This document shows, in pieces, positions 38,982-46,945 of a stretch of DNA of 49,170 nucleotides. Position 1 is the stretch's first letter, and the number at the start of each line of letters is the position of its first letter. The translations under genes and the position numbers were made by a program. The notes beneath the pieces are model-generated. The model was not told where the DNA came from. It worked only from the letters and a program-made list of their open reading frames with translations, and did no database searches. Source of the stretch: a virus; the IMG/VR virus record IMGVR_UViG_3300027906_000025, positions 1-49,170 of that record. The stretch is one strand, 5' to 3'.

Positions 38982-40690
38982 TCTGCTATCCTTGTAAAGT
39001 TGTGTACTTTTTCAAATTTTATAATGGACGTAAATTTATCAAATAGTATATCGCCTTTGTGTGATATAATAAATGTGTTTTCATTTTGCAAACTTTGAAT
39101 AATCTTAAAGAAGTCATCTGTGCCTTGACCGTCTAAACTAGAATCAAATATCTCATCTAGGATTAATAAATTTGTATTCGTGCTGTTCTTCATTTTTGCA
39201 ATAGCACGCCAAGTAAATAACAAGGCCAAATCTATTCTTAACTTCTCTCCTTCACTAAAACTTTCATAATTAAATGTATCTCTAAATCTACTTTTAATTG
39301 TTTCGTTAAACTCACTATCTAAATTAAAATTAACGAAAAAATCCAATTGAGTTAGAAATTTGTTTATTAGGTTATTTATGATCGGCACATATTTCTTAAT
39401 TACATTTGACTTAACACCTGTATCGTTTAGTATTTCTCTAGCAATATCAATGTATTTCTTTTCTTCTACGGCCTTATTTTTTTCTTCATTTACTAATTCT
39501 AAATCTTGTTTTATTTGTTCTAACTCTTTTTGTATTTGATTTGAGTTATCATCTGTATTTTCTAGTTTAGTAATTTCTGTATCTAATCTATTTGAGTGTC
39601 TATTGATTTCTGAAATAGATGTATTTACTTTTGCTACATTTATATCTAAATCATTTAATCTTTTTTCTACTGCCTTATACTCTTTTATCTTCTCTTGTGT
39701 CTTCCCCATCTCGGCTTCTAATTGTTGTAAGCCTTCTTCTAGTTCGCTAATCTTTTTCTTGCCTTCGTATATTTCAGTTTGTTTAAATCTTAAATCAATG
39801 GGTTGTGTACAAGTAGGACAGTTGTCGTTTTGTTCAAAAAACTCTACATCTTTTTTTTCTCTTTCAAGTTTATGTTCTATCTTTGATTCTAATTTATCTA
39901 ATTCTTTTTCTTTTTTAAATACTTTTTCACTACCCCATATTTCTGCCTTTGTAGATATAATCTTTTCATTAAGGGTTTGTAGTTTTTGATTGTATTCGTA
40001 ATTACTTTGTTCGTTTTCTTTTAGCTGTTGTCTTCTATCTTCAACATCTGACTTATCTCTATTTTGTATTTCTTCAAAATGTTTCTTTTGTAATTCGTAT
40101 TTTTCTGTCATTAGGTCATATCTATGTTTTACATCAACAACAGATTTATTTAACTCACCTTGTTTTGATCTTAACAATAAATCCATATATGTAAAAACTC
40201 TTATGTCTAATATTTCTTCTACAACCTCTCGTCTATGTTTTGCTCTTAAATGCATAAATGGTAAATAAGTTGATGAACCTAATATGACCACTTGTTTAAA
40301 GGCACGAAAGTTGCATTTTAAAATATTGTTTTCTAATATGTTTTGATAGTCTATACTATTAGCATCCTGATTTAACATTACATCATCACAATAAATTTCA
40401 AACTTGCTAGGTTTGATACCTCTTATAACTTTATATTTTTTGTTAGCAGTTTCAAATTCTACTTGTATCTCACAATCTTGTTGATTGATTGTATTAACTA
40501 TTTGTTCTTTCTTAATATTTCTAAATGGTTTATTAAATAGAACATAACATAATGCGTCAAGGAAAGTTGACTTACCTGATCCGTTTTTACCTATGATCAA
40601 AGTTGATTGCGACTTTGCCATATCTATTTCCATAAACTGATTACCAGTAGATAAAAAATTCTTCCATCTTAATTTTTTAAAATATATCAT
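38978..40690 (-). CDS. 46: Recombination endonuclease subunit gp46 (Rad50-like)
   Basis: 570 residues. Walker A is GKNGSGKS (34-41), the coiled coil carries a CPTC zinc hook (about residue 290), the signature is SFSEGEKLRIDLA and Walker B is LLILDEIFDSSLD. With gp47 it resects DNA ends for recombination and degrades host DNA. It overlaps gp47 by 4 bases. Confidence 0.95.
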   Translation of the reverse strand: MIYFKKLRWKNFLSTGNQFMEIDMAKSQSTLIIGKNGSGKSTFLDALCYVLFNKPFRNIKKEQIVNTINQQDCEIQVEFETANKKYKVIRGIKPSKFEIYCDDVMLNQDANSIDYQNILENNILKCNFRAFKQVVILGSSTYLPFMHLRAKHRREVVEEILDIRVFTYMDLLLRSKQGELNKSVVDVKHRYDLMTEKYELQKKHFEEIQNRDKSDVEDRRQQLKENEQSNYEYNQKLQTLNEKIISTKAEIWGSEKVFKKEKELDKLESKIEHKLEREKKDVEFFEQNDNCPTCTQPIDLRFKQTEIYEGKKKISELEEGLQQLEAEMGKTQEKIKEYKAVEKRLNDLDINVAKVNTSISEINRHSNRLDTEITKLENTDDNSNQIQKELEQIKQDLELVNEEKNKAVEEKKYIDIAREILNDTGVKSNVIKKYVPIINNLINKFLTQLDFFVNFNLDSEFNETIKSRFRDTFNYESFSEGEKLRIDLALLFTWRAIAKMKNSTNTNLLILDEIFDSSLDGQGTDDFFKIIQSLQNENTFIISHKGDILFDKFTSIIKFEKVHNFTRIAE

Positions 40691-41754
40691 GCTGTCTTAT
40701 CACTTGCCTCTATGTATATTGATTTTAAATATTCTTTTAGTTTGTGTTTGTCCACATCTGTTTCTAATTGATCAACATAGTTGTTTAAATATGTAACCGT
40801 ATCTTCACCCATTTCTAATACGTCATCTCTTACGCTGGTTTTTATATCAGAAAAATCCTCTATAATATTCAGGTCGTGTATTGTTGCTTCATTATAACAT
40901 CTGTATAAAAATTTATCAAACATCTCATCATTTGTCTTTTGTAATACGACTAATTTTACAAGATGGTTATTATATGGTGTTAGATCAAAGTTATTATAAT
41001 CGTGTTTCTTATCATCATAAATTATTTTTTTATGTATTGTAAGTGGATTAGGTATTCTTGTTATCTCTCTAGTTTCTGTATCAAATATATGAAATGCTTT
41101 TGGGTCTTTATAATCTGACCAAGTCATCTCATATTGAGCACCACAATAAAATATCTGGCCATCATCTGTATGTTTATGAAAGTGACCTGATATAACTCTT
41201 TCAAATCTTTTAAAATCTGATTTTAGACTACCGTGTTCATTGATTACACCATTCTGCATTTCTATGCCTTTGATTTCTAAATGACCCATTACTATTTCTG
41301 CTGTTGAAGTTTTTAACTTCTCCATAGTGTGTTCGTAATTGTCATCACATATCCAAGGCACAAACAATATATTACATCCATCAATATCTACTTCGGTTGA
41401 TCTAGTGTAAATATATGGTTCGTTTCTTTTATCAAAGGTCGTGTACAAGTTTTCAATTGCGTTGACCTCGTTTGTGTTTTTGAAATAGGTATCGTGGTTA
41501 CCTATAATAATGTGTGTGTCAATTTGTTCTTCGTAAAGTTTATCAAAAAATTGTTTTCTGAATATAGAAGCTGTTTGATGATTTATAAATTTTCTTCTAT
41601 CAACAACATCACCTAAATGCACCAAGGTTTTGATGTTATGGTCTTGCATATAAGGAAAAAAGATTTCGTTATAAAATCTTAATTGATAATTTCTAAATGC
41701 TTCACTATCATTTCTCACACCGAAGTGTGTATCGTTTAGAAGGGCGATCTTCAT
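40687..41754 (-). CDS. 47: Recombination endonuclease subunit gp47 (Mre11-like)
   Basis: 355 residues. The phosphoesterase motifs are in order: LNDTHFGVRND, HLGDVVDRR, IIGNHD, VMGHLEI and SGHFHKHTDDG, with all metal-binding His and Asp residues. It is the nuclease partner of gp46. It is about 5 bases downstream of gp55. Confidence 0.95.
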   Translation of the reverse strand: MKIALLNDTHFGVRNDSEAFRNYQLRFYNEIFFPYMQDHNIKTLVHLGDVVDRRKFINHQTASIFRKQFFDKLYEEQIDTHIIIGNHDTYFKNTNEVNAIENLYTTFDKRNEPYIYTRSTEVDIDGCNILFVPWICDDNYEHTMEKLKTSTAEIVMGHLEIKGIEMQNGVINEHGSLKSDFKRFERVISGHFHKHTDDGQIFYCGAQYEMTWSDYKDPKAFHIFDTETREITRIPNPLTIHKKIIYDDKKHDYNNFDLTPYNNHLVKLVVLQKTNDEMFDKFLYRCYNEATIHDLNIIEDFSDIKTSVRDDVLEMGEDTVTYLNNYVDQLETDVDKHKLKEYLKSIYIEASDKTA

Positions 41755-41758
41755 AATG

Positions 41759-42307
41759 TTATATATCTAATACGGAACTATAGGTTCTTCTCTTTCTTTT
41801 TTTTATTTTTATTTCTTTTTTATTAGGTGTTTCATCACTAGGTTTATTTTTTCTTAAAAATTCTAGGAACTGATTCTTGTAGTCGTTTTGAGTGTCTCCT
41901 GGTAATACGCTAAACTCGTCTATGTTACCTTGTTCAATCATCCGATACTTAATGTTAGTTTGTTTTTTCTCTTTCTGTATTCGTCTGATAAAAGCGTAAT
42001 AGATTATTTGCGTAAAGTAAGCAAAAGGATTATTACTCTTTTGAGGATTAAAGTTATCTAGGTATTGTAAGCAGTTTTCTATACCATCTGAAATCATATC
42101 ATCTCGGAATGTATAGTTTATAAAATTAGGTCTGTAAGACAAGTGGTTAGCAATCTTTAAAAAACACTCACCTATATAATTGGTCACAGGTGGCTTCTTT
42201 CTTTTTCTTTTTTCTGCTTTTTCAACTTTGTCTTTGTATTCAATCATCGCTTGTAGGAAGACTTTATTATCTACATAATGTTCTGATTTTTTTCTTGTTC
42301 GTGTCAT
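41759..42307 (-). CDS. 55: Late-transcription sigma factor gp55
   Basis: 182 residues, like T4 gp55 (185). FRDDMISDGIENCLQYLDNF with PFAYFTQIIYYAFIRRIQKE is the reduced sigma region 2 that reads the TATAAATA late box. The acidic/basic C-terminus would contact the clamp. The promoter lies six bases from the ATG and there is no Shine-Dalgarno, so gp55 itself may be made from a leaderless early message. Confidence 0.93.
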   Translation of the reverse strand: MTRTRKKSEHYVDNKVFLQAMIEYKDKVEKAEKRKRKKPPVTNYIGECFLKIANHLSYRPNFINYTFRDDMISDGIENCLQYLDNFNPQKSNNPFAYFTQIIYYAFIRRIQKEKKQTNIKYRMIEQGNIDEFSVLPGDTQNDYKNQFLEFLRKNKPSDETPNKKEIKIKKRKRRTYSSVLDI

Positions 42308-42313
42308 AATTAT

Positions 42314-42341
42314 ATTATATCATATTTGTTATATAAGTCAA
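42314..42341 (-). promoter_or_regulatory. Sigma-70 promoter, start-adjacent, of gp55
   Basis: TTGACT (42336-42341), 16-base spacer, TATAAT (42314-42319), then ATAATT and ATG 42307. Confidence 0.75.
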
Positions 42342-42351
42342 GGACCTATGG

Positions 42352-42597
42352 TTAAATTATCCAATTATATATGGCTCTCAATGCAAGAAGCAGATACATT
42401 AGTTCCATCAATGCTCTAGGTGTATCTCTATCTTTAAAACCCATATATATCCAAATCGTACAAGATGTTGACGCAATCAACCAACCCAACCATTGTGTAT
42501 TAGGGTTTGCATTAGATAACACGAATGCCCCAATAAAAGCAAGGATAAACCCCAGCCATCTCATTCCGTCTATGTTCTTGTAGTATCTAATTTTCAT
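42352..42597 (-). CDS. Small multi-pass membrane protein
   Basis: 81 residues with three hydrophobic segments (about 14-31, 35-53 and 61-80). The end DTPRALMELMYLLLALRAIYNW is a block I recall from marine T4-like phages. Function is unknown. It has neither a clear Shine-Dalgarno nor a clear minus-strand promoter; a strong promoter in the opposite direction lies just upstream. Confidence 0.65.
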   Translation of the reverse strand: MKIRYYKNIDGMRWLGFILAFIGAFVLSNANPNTQWLGWLIASTSCTIWIYMGFKDRDTPRALMELMYLLLALRAIYNWII

Positions 42598-42603
42598 GGT
42601 CGC

Positions 42604-42632
42604 TTGACATTATCTATTTTTCTTGTTATACT
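42604..42632 (+). promoter_or_regulatory. Consensus sigma-70 promoter on the plus strand
   Basis: TTGACA (42604-42609), 17-base spacer, TATACT (42627-42632), preceded by GC as at several minus-strand promoters. It points against all genes in the window. There is no plausible ORF downstream (frames end within about ten codons), so any product would be antisense RNA to the Sm-like gene and uvsW. Confidence 0.65.
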
Positions 42633-42659
42633 AACCATGCTGGTTCAAACCGAGGAACC
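42633..42659 (+). ncRNA. Possible antisense or small RNA 5' hairpin
   Basis: Just after the plus-strand promoter are AACCA-TGC-TGGTT and GGTTC-AAACCGAG-GAACC, two mutually exclusive hairpins. The second would form at the 5' end of an RNA starting near 42640. On the minus strand the same bases could be a weak 3' structure after the Sm-like gene. No 3' end is apparent. Confidence 0.35.
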
Positions 42660-42671
42660 TAGCTAGTACGA

Positions 42672-43145
42672 TTAATGAATCTTTTTAGAAGGCATTTTAA
42701 GTAGTTCAGCAACATTATCAAAGTCTTCCTTTCCTATATCTCTCTCATAAGGATCGGACTCAATTCCATTATCTAATTCTTTATCTGTCATATTTCTTTC
42801 AATATAACCTGGCAACTGCTGTTTAGCATTTTTTAATGAATGAGTAAGATCAGCATATCTACGAGTAAAAGCAGCCGTAGCATTGCATATGGTCACAATC
42901 TTATCTATTGGTATTGTGATTATTTTTTCATCTGTAAAACCAACCCACCTCACTAGCGCTATATAATCAGATATGCCATGTTCCGTTATACGAGGCACAT
43001 ACTTAATTAACATAGGTTCTTGTAATCTTAATAGTTTAGAGTTTTCAGGTAGTTGATTTTTATGTAAAGGAAACTTACAACAGATTTCCTCTCCAGAAAC
43101 CAGTCTGATAATCTTAACTGACTTTGTATCAATACGATTAATCAT
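42672..43145 (-). CDS. Possible Sm/Hfq-like protein
   Basis: 157 residues. The opening SVKIIRLVSGEEICCKF resembles that of the 100-residue protein next to regA (LYRLTTGEDIIG). Both have a strand, a Ser/Thr-Gly-Glu turn and a second strand, as in Sm domains. Then come IALVRWVGFTDEKIITIPIDKI, more strands, and a helical C-terminal extension. The fold is inferred. GATAAATA ends five bases before the ATG with no Shine-Dalgarno. Confidence 0.6.
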   Translation of the reverse strand: MINRIDTKSVKIIRLVSGEEICCKFPLHKNQLPENSKLLRLQEPMLIKYVPRITEHGISDYIALVRWVGFTDEKIITIPIDKIVTICNATAAFTRRYADLTHSLKNAKQQLPGYIERNMTDKELDNGIESDPYERDIGKEDFDNVAELLKMPSKKIH

Positions 43146-43149
43146 ATAA

Positions 43150-44616
43150 CTATTTATCTATTTCAATGGTGTGGATCTCATAATTAAATCCTTCCCTATT
43201 ATAGATATTAACCCTTTCTTTAAAGTGGTTTAAAGTAAAGTTATCTTTACCTTTATAAGATAGGTCATCGCTAATATCGTACACAGTAGCGCTATCTTTC
43301 TTATCACCAACCCTTAATCCTCTACCTATACTTTGTAATACTCTTATAGGGCTTTTAGTAGGGCTACTAAAAACAATGTTGTGTAAATTACGAATATTGA
43401 TACCCGTACTGAACGTGCCGTAAGAAGCCACGATAATAGCGTTGTCTTCTCTTTCGGTAATTGCTCTAATTTGTTCTCTATCATTTGTATCTGTTCCACC
43501 AAAAACGAAAAATACTTTTCGTTCTTTATCTGCTTTTTCTTTAATTAGTTTAAATAAAATCTCACCATGCTTTTCTACTAGTTGAAATAACAAAAGCGTG
43601 TTGCCTTTTAACGCTAGAGCAAGATTTCGTATGTATTTATTCCTTGGTTTGCTAGAAGTTATATACTCTAGTTCCTCAAAGTATTTTACATCTTTTACTT
43701 TCTTTGATTCAACATCATTGTATTTTAGATTTAAGCAGATAACCTTTAATTGAGCGAGTTGTTTTCGGTCAATGAGTTCAGCTGTAGATACCACCTTGTT
43801 GACCATACCAAACAAACCTTGCAATACTAACTTGTGAGTTTTACTATCATCTAAAGTTCCTGTAAGACCTATTCTGTATTTGCAATCAGTTAGTTTAGTC
43901 ATTATCTTCGTCAATGAAACGGCCTTAAATAAGTGTGCCTCATCTCCTATCACAGCACCATAGTCTTCAAAAAACTTCTTTGGTAGTTTATATAATGACT
44001 GCCAAGTTGAGATAACGATTCGTTTATTCTCATCTATATCATAGCCGTGATATTTTCTACTGACATTTGTTTCCACATCATAACCATATGATTTAAAGTC
44101 TTTGTATAATTGTTCTACTAGTGATGTTGTTGGTACAATGATTAAAATATTATTATCTATCATATTCAGATAGTGGCGAATCAACATATAGATAATAAGT
44201 GATTTACCAGAGGCAGTTGGTGATACAATCATACCACGATTGTGTTCTAACGCAAACTTGAAAGCTTCAATTTGATAATCCCTCGGTGTGATAGACATAT
44301 CGTACTCTTGTATTAATCCGTCTATATCGGCGGCTGTGTGTCTGCTATAATGCAAAATATCACTAGATTCAACTATATGTATGGATTTCTTATTACACCA
44401 GTCTTTTAGATAAGGGTATAATCCAAGATACATTTGACCTGTTGCATATGAAAAAAGTCTGATTTTACCATCCCAGACTCGTCTTCTAAATTGAGGTGTA
44501 AATTTATATCCTGGTACTTCAAAGGAGAAATAATCGCTTAACTCTCTTGTAATGGACTGATCGGCGTCTATACGAATATAAACATCATTCACTTTATCAA
44601 CGATTATGTTTTGCAT
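43150..44616 (-). CDS. uvsW: UvsW helicase
   Basis: 488 residues. Superfamily 2 motifs: TPRDYQIEAFKFAL (Q-like), SPTASGKS (132-139), VIGDEAHLF (DEAH), RIGLTGTLDD, VASYGTFSTGINIRNLHNI and SIGRGLRVGDK. The N-terminal domain with PQFRRRVWDGKIRLF is the UvsW DNA-binding part. It unwinds R-loops and branched DNA and shifts replication to the recombination mode. One base separates it from uvsY. Confidence 0.95.
   Translation of the reverse strand: MQNIIVDKVNDVYIRIDADQSITRELSDYFSFEVPGYKFTPQFRRRVWDGKIRLFSYATGQMYLGLYPYLKDWCNKKSIHIVESSDILHYSRHTAADIDGLIQEYDMSITPRDYQIEAFKFALEHNRGMIVSPTASGKSLIIYMLIRHYLNMIDNNILIIVPTTSLVEQLYKDFKSYGYDVETNVSRKYHGYDIDENKRIVISTWQSLYKLPKKFFEDYGAVIGDEAHLFKAVSLTKIMTKLTDCKYRIGLTGTLDDSKTHKLVLQGLFGMVNKVVSTAELIDRKQLAQLKVICLNLKYNDVESKKVKDVKYFEELEYITSSKPRNKYIRNLALALKGNTLLLFQLVEKHGEILFKLIKEKADKERKVFFVFGGTDTNDREQIRAITEREDNAIIVASYGTFSTGINIRNLHNIVFSSPTKSPIRVLQSIGRGLRVGDKKDSATVYDISDDLSYKGKDNFTLNHFKERVNIYNREGFNYEIHTIEIDK
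43151..43158 (-). promoter_or_regulatory. Start-adjacent late promoter GATAAATA
   Basis: The box is followed by GTTAT and then ATG 43145. It overlaps the final Asp-Lys-stop codons of uvsW. Confidence 0.6.
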
Positions 44617-44617
44617 T

Positions 44618-45046
44618 TTAGACTATGCCAGATGTAAATTTCTGCCAGTCTATTGCGTTCTTAATTTGAAAGCCACGATTAGAAATCATTTTAACTGTTC
44701 TATCTAGGTAATCAACAATGCTTGAAATATAAACTACTTTTTGTTCTAACTTAATAATCTCATCATCTGATTTTAGATACTTATCCACATCTTGTTTTAA
44801 TATTTTTAAATTGAAAGGTTTTAACTGATACACGCTAGGGTCTGCCTTACCTGTATAGTATTCCCATTTATCTCTTGTTAATTTTGCTAAATCTTGCTCG
44901 GCCTTCTTCAATAGATTAGTATATTGATTATGGAATTTCATCCACTTATTATGCAAGGCTGGTGTCTTTAATGATTCAATATCTAATTGAACATTGTCTA
45001 TCTTTAGGTCTTTTTCTGCTAGTTGTTGTAATTCGTCAAAGGTCAT
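44618..45046 (-). CDS. uvsY: UvsY recombination mediator
   Basis: 142 residues, near T4 UvsY (137). DNVQLDIESLKTPALHNKWM and KWEYYTGKADPSVYQLKPF are characteristic; a coiled-coil C-terminus follows. UvsY loads UvsX on gp32-coated ssDNA. Its start overlaps the HNH gene by 4 bases, so translation may depend on that gene. Confidence 0.92.
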   Translation of the reverse strand: MTFDELQQLAEKDLKIDNVQLDIESLKTPALHNKWMKFHNQYTNLLKKAEQDLAKLTRDKWEYYTGKADPSVYQLKPFNLKILKQDVDKYLKSDDEIIKLEQKVVYISSIVDYLDRTVKMISNRGFQIKNAIDWQKFTSGIV

Positions 45047-45513
45047 TGTATTGTCTTTCTCAATTGTTTCATTGCATATCCAAATAGAACGTGATTACGC
45101 ATTTGTAATCTGTCCTCTTTGGTATATATACGACCATATGAGCCGTTGTTTTTACCAGTTAATTTCTTACCGATAAGTGCTTTTGTTTCATCACTATGCT
45201 TTTGTCCTAGATGTGATCTATTACCTAACGCATTTTTATTACCTATCTTTGCTACTGATAGTTTTTTTATTGTTTCTTTAGACGCTTTTCTACCTAGTTG
45301 GGCAAGTCTTCTTTTCATTTGTATTAATTCATAACCCTTAATAGTTTTAGATAGACCTAGATAAGCAATCTTGTCTTGCCAATGACCATATTGTTCATAT
45401 AGTTTTTTATGTGCAAGAGCGTGTTGTTTTACGGAAAGTAATTTGATATTACTAGGGCGATTAGAACCACCCATATGCTTAGGAATTATATGATGTTTAT
45501 GCAATTTGTTCAT
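45043..45513 (-). CDS. HNH homing-type endonuclease
   Basis: 156 residues. HHIIPKHMGGSNRPSNIKLL and HALAHKKLY form the HNH core (His7-His8, Asn, His). Then come NUMOD-like DNA-binding segments with repeated KAS/SDETK, IGKKLTGKNNGSYG and KHSDETKAL. It is a free-standing endonuclease of the type that spreads in T4-like phages. It has its own start-adjacent promoter, and its stop overlaps the uvsY start. Confidence 0.9.
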   Translation of the reverse strand: MNKLHKHHIIPKHMGGSNRPSNIKLLSVKQHALAHKKLYEQYGHWQDKIAYLGLSKTIKGYELIQMKRRLAQLGRKASKETIKKLSVAKIGNKNALGNRSHLGQKHSDETKALIGKKLTGKNNGSYGRIYTKEDRLQMRNHVLFGYAMKQLRKTIQ

Positions 45514-45518
45514 ACTAT

Positions 45519-45547
45519 ATTATATCACTTATCAATTATTTAGTCAA
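45519..45547 (-). promoter_or_regulatory. Sigma-70 promoter, start-adjacent, of the HNH gene
   Basis: TTGACT (45542-45547), 17-base spacer, TATAAT (45519-45524), then ATAGT and ATG 45513. It probably also serves uvsY and uvsW. Confidence 0.8.
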
Positions 45548-45559
45548 GGACTAAAGGAC

Positions 45560-46378
45560 TTACGATACGACTTCTATCGTTGTATTACTTGTAATTGTAA
45601 CCGTTATTGCTGTTGATCCTGCAGGTGCTTTTGTAAATCTAACTACGTTACCTGATACGATATGATAGTCAACACCTCTTTTCATTAATACACCACCAAC
45701 TAGAATATCTGCTCTTTCAGCGGCTGTGCTTAGTGTAAATGAAGTTGTGATACCATCGCCTGTGAAAGAATCTACTATACCATTTGCTGTTGCAAACTCA
45801 TATATCTTATACTCAAAGGTCACATTTGCTGTTAGATAATTTATATCTGTTTCTTGTTGATTATAATCTAATCCAGATAATGAAAGAGGATATACATCTC
45901 TAAATCTTACTTCAATATTAGGGTTATTCTTACTTGTTAAAATAAAAAGAGTTGCGTCTGAATATAAACCACCGTCATCACCTGTTGGACTTTTGACTTG
46001 TCCTATATCATTAAATATTCCTTCATCTTTTGTTGTAGGATATCTATCAGAACCTGAATTTTGTATTGCTCTAAATTGTGAGTGATCTTTAGGAAATCCT
46101 AGACCAGTCATCCAACCATGTATCTCTCTATAGTTTTCTAAATTTTCATCTACTAAAAACGATATGTTAAGTGTACCGTATTCTACTTTATCACCAGGGA
46201 TAGGTATATCTTTTAAAGGTGTCGCCTGATTGAAAGTTCCCATTGTAATACCAGGGATATTTGCAGCCGTGCAAAAATACTCTACTTTAGGTAATTTAAG
46301 AAGACTAAACCTAAACTTTGTAGGTTCTGCATAGTCTAATTTAGATGGTTGTCTTGTGTATGCATTTATAACAGTCAT
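45560..46378 (-). CDS. Virion structural protein, tail-tube-like fold
   Basis: 272 residues. Residues 1-205 have KFRFSLLKLPKVEYFCTAAN, IPIPGDKVEYGTLNISFLVD and NYREIHGWMTGLGFP, a pattern I associate with tail-tube-like proteins of marine T4-like phages. Residues about 208-270 form a separate strand-rich tail domain (SFTGDGITTSFTLS, ILVGGVLMKRGVDYHIV). It could be a tube or baseplate component; I cannot assign a T4 gene number. GATAAATA-N5-ATG gives a late, leaderless start, which suits a structural protein. Confidence 0.7.
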   Translation of the reverse strand: MTVINAYTRQPSKLDYAEPTKFRFSLLKLPKVEYFCTAANIPGITMGTFNQATPLKDIPIPGDKVEYGTLNISFLVDENLENYREIHGWMTGLGFPKDHSQFRAIQNSGSDRYPTTKDEGIFNDIGQVKSPTGDDGGLYSDATLFILTSKNNPNIEVRFRDVYPLSLSGLDYNQQETDINYLTANVTFEYKIYEFATANGIVDSFTGDGITTSFTLSTAAERADILVGGVLMKRGVDYHIVSGNVVRFTKAPAGSTAITVTITSNTTIEVVS

Positions 46379-46382
46379 ACTA

Positions 46383-46628
46383 CTATTTATCTGTTTTATC
46401 TACTTCTTCCCACTCTTTTGTTTCGGCTTCAGTTTTAAGTTTCTTCTCATTATCTGTTAAAACACTTTGACTTTCCTCTGCTTTATCCATTCGTTCTTCT
46501 ATGTTTTCTAAAGGGCCAGGAGTTTGAAGATGATTAAGTGTGTAAGATAATAGGGCAAAAAGAGCGAATAACAATGCTAGACATTGTATAATCTTTATAA
46601 ACTCTTTTCGTTTTGGTAGATGTTTCAT
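46383..46628 (-). CDS. Small membrane protein with cytoplasmic or periplasmic coiled coil
   Basis: 81 residues: basic N-terminus, one transmembrane helix (IIQCLALLFALFALLSYTL, about 13-31), then a charged coiled coil to an acidic end. The layout is spanin-like or that of a membrane-anchored assembly factor, but nothing identifies it. TATAAATA-N5-ATG gives a late start without a Shine-Dalgarno. Confidence 0.65.
   Translation of the reverse strand: MKHLPKRKEFIKIIQCLALLFALFALLSYTLNHLQTPGPLENIEERMDKAEESQSVLTDNEKKLKTEAETKEWEEVDKTDK
46384..46391 (-). promoter_or_regulatory. Start-adjacent late promoter GATAAATA
   Basis: The box is followed by GTAGT and then ATG 46378. It overlaps the last codons of the upstream small gene. 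Confidence 0.65.
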
Positions 46629-46633
46629 ACTTT

Positions 46634-46641
46634 TATTTATA
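46634..46641 (-). promoter_or_regulatory. Start-adjacent late promoter TATAAATA
   Basis: A perfect late box followed by AAAGT and then ATG 46628. It shares three bases with the hairpin at 46639-46664. Confidence 0.75.
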
Positions 46642-46664
46642 AGGGGTGGGCGAAGCCCCCTTAT
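46639..46664 (-). terminator. Hairpin after the 46670-46906 gene
   Basis: Minus-strand RNA ATAAGGGG ... CCCCTTAT makes an 8-bp stem with a GC-rich loop. No U-run follows; the next bases are the late promoter. It starts six bases after the stop of the upstream gene. Confidence 0.6.
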
Positions 46665-46669
46665 ATTGT

Positions 46670-46906
46670 TTATACTTTTCTACTATCTGAAACAAAATCA
46701 TTAAACTTATTTGCTATGTTAATAACTTGGTCTGTAGATATTTGTAAATCTTTAGCAGGATAGTCTGGTAACTCTTTACCTGATTGCTCTGCTTTAAGTT
46801 TATCTTCGTAGTATTTGTTTGATATTTGACAATTGTTAGAATTTATCACTTCATTTGCCAATTTTAAAAGTTCAGCTCTTATTTCATAGCCTGATTTTTC
46901 TGCCAT
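46670..46906 (-). CDS. Small hypothetical protein
   Basis: 78 residues, helical and charged (GYEIRAELLKLANEVINS, then TDQVINIANKFNDFVSDS). It starts with AGGAGG eight bases before the ATG. A CATAAATA late box lies 40 bases upstream, so it has a normal leader. It is next to gp23 and could be a late assembly factor. Not recognised. Confidence 0.6.
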   Translation of the reverse strand: MAEKSGYEIRAELLKLANEVINSNNCQISNKYYEDKLKAEQSGKELPDYPAKDLQISTDQVINIANKFNDFVSDSRKV

Positions 46907-46945
46907 AATATACCTCCTGTGTGTTTGTGTGTTTTATAGCATTAT

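Noticed and set aside
42642-42659. GGTTCAAACC resembles a tRNA T-arm
   Set aside because: The flanking bases do not form a T stem, and there is no acceptor, D or anticodon arm; the bases fit a simple hairpin better.
42641-42665. Nine-codon plus-strand ORFs after the antisense promoter
   Set aside because: Too short and without ribosome sites; an RNA product is more plausible than a peptide.
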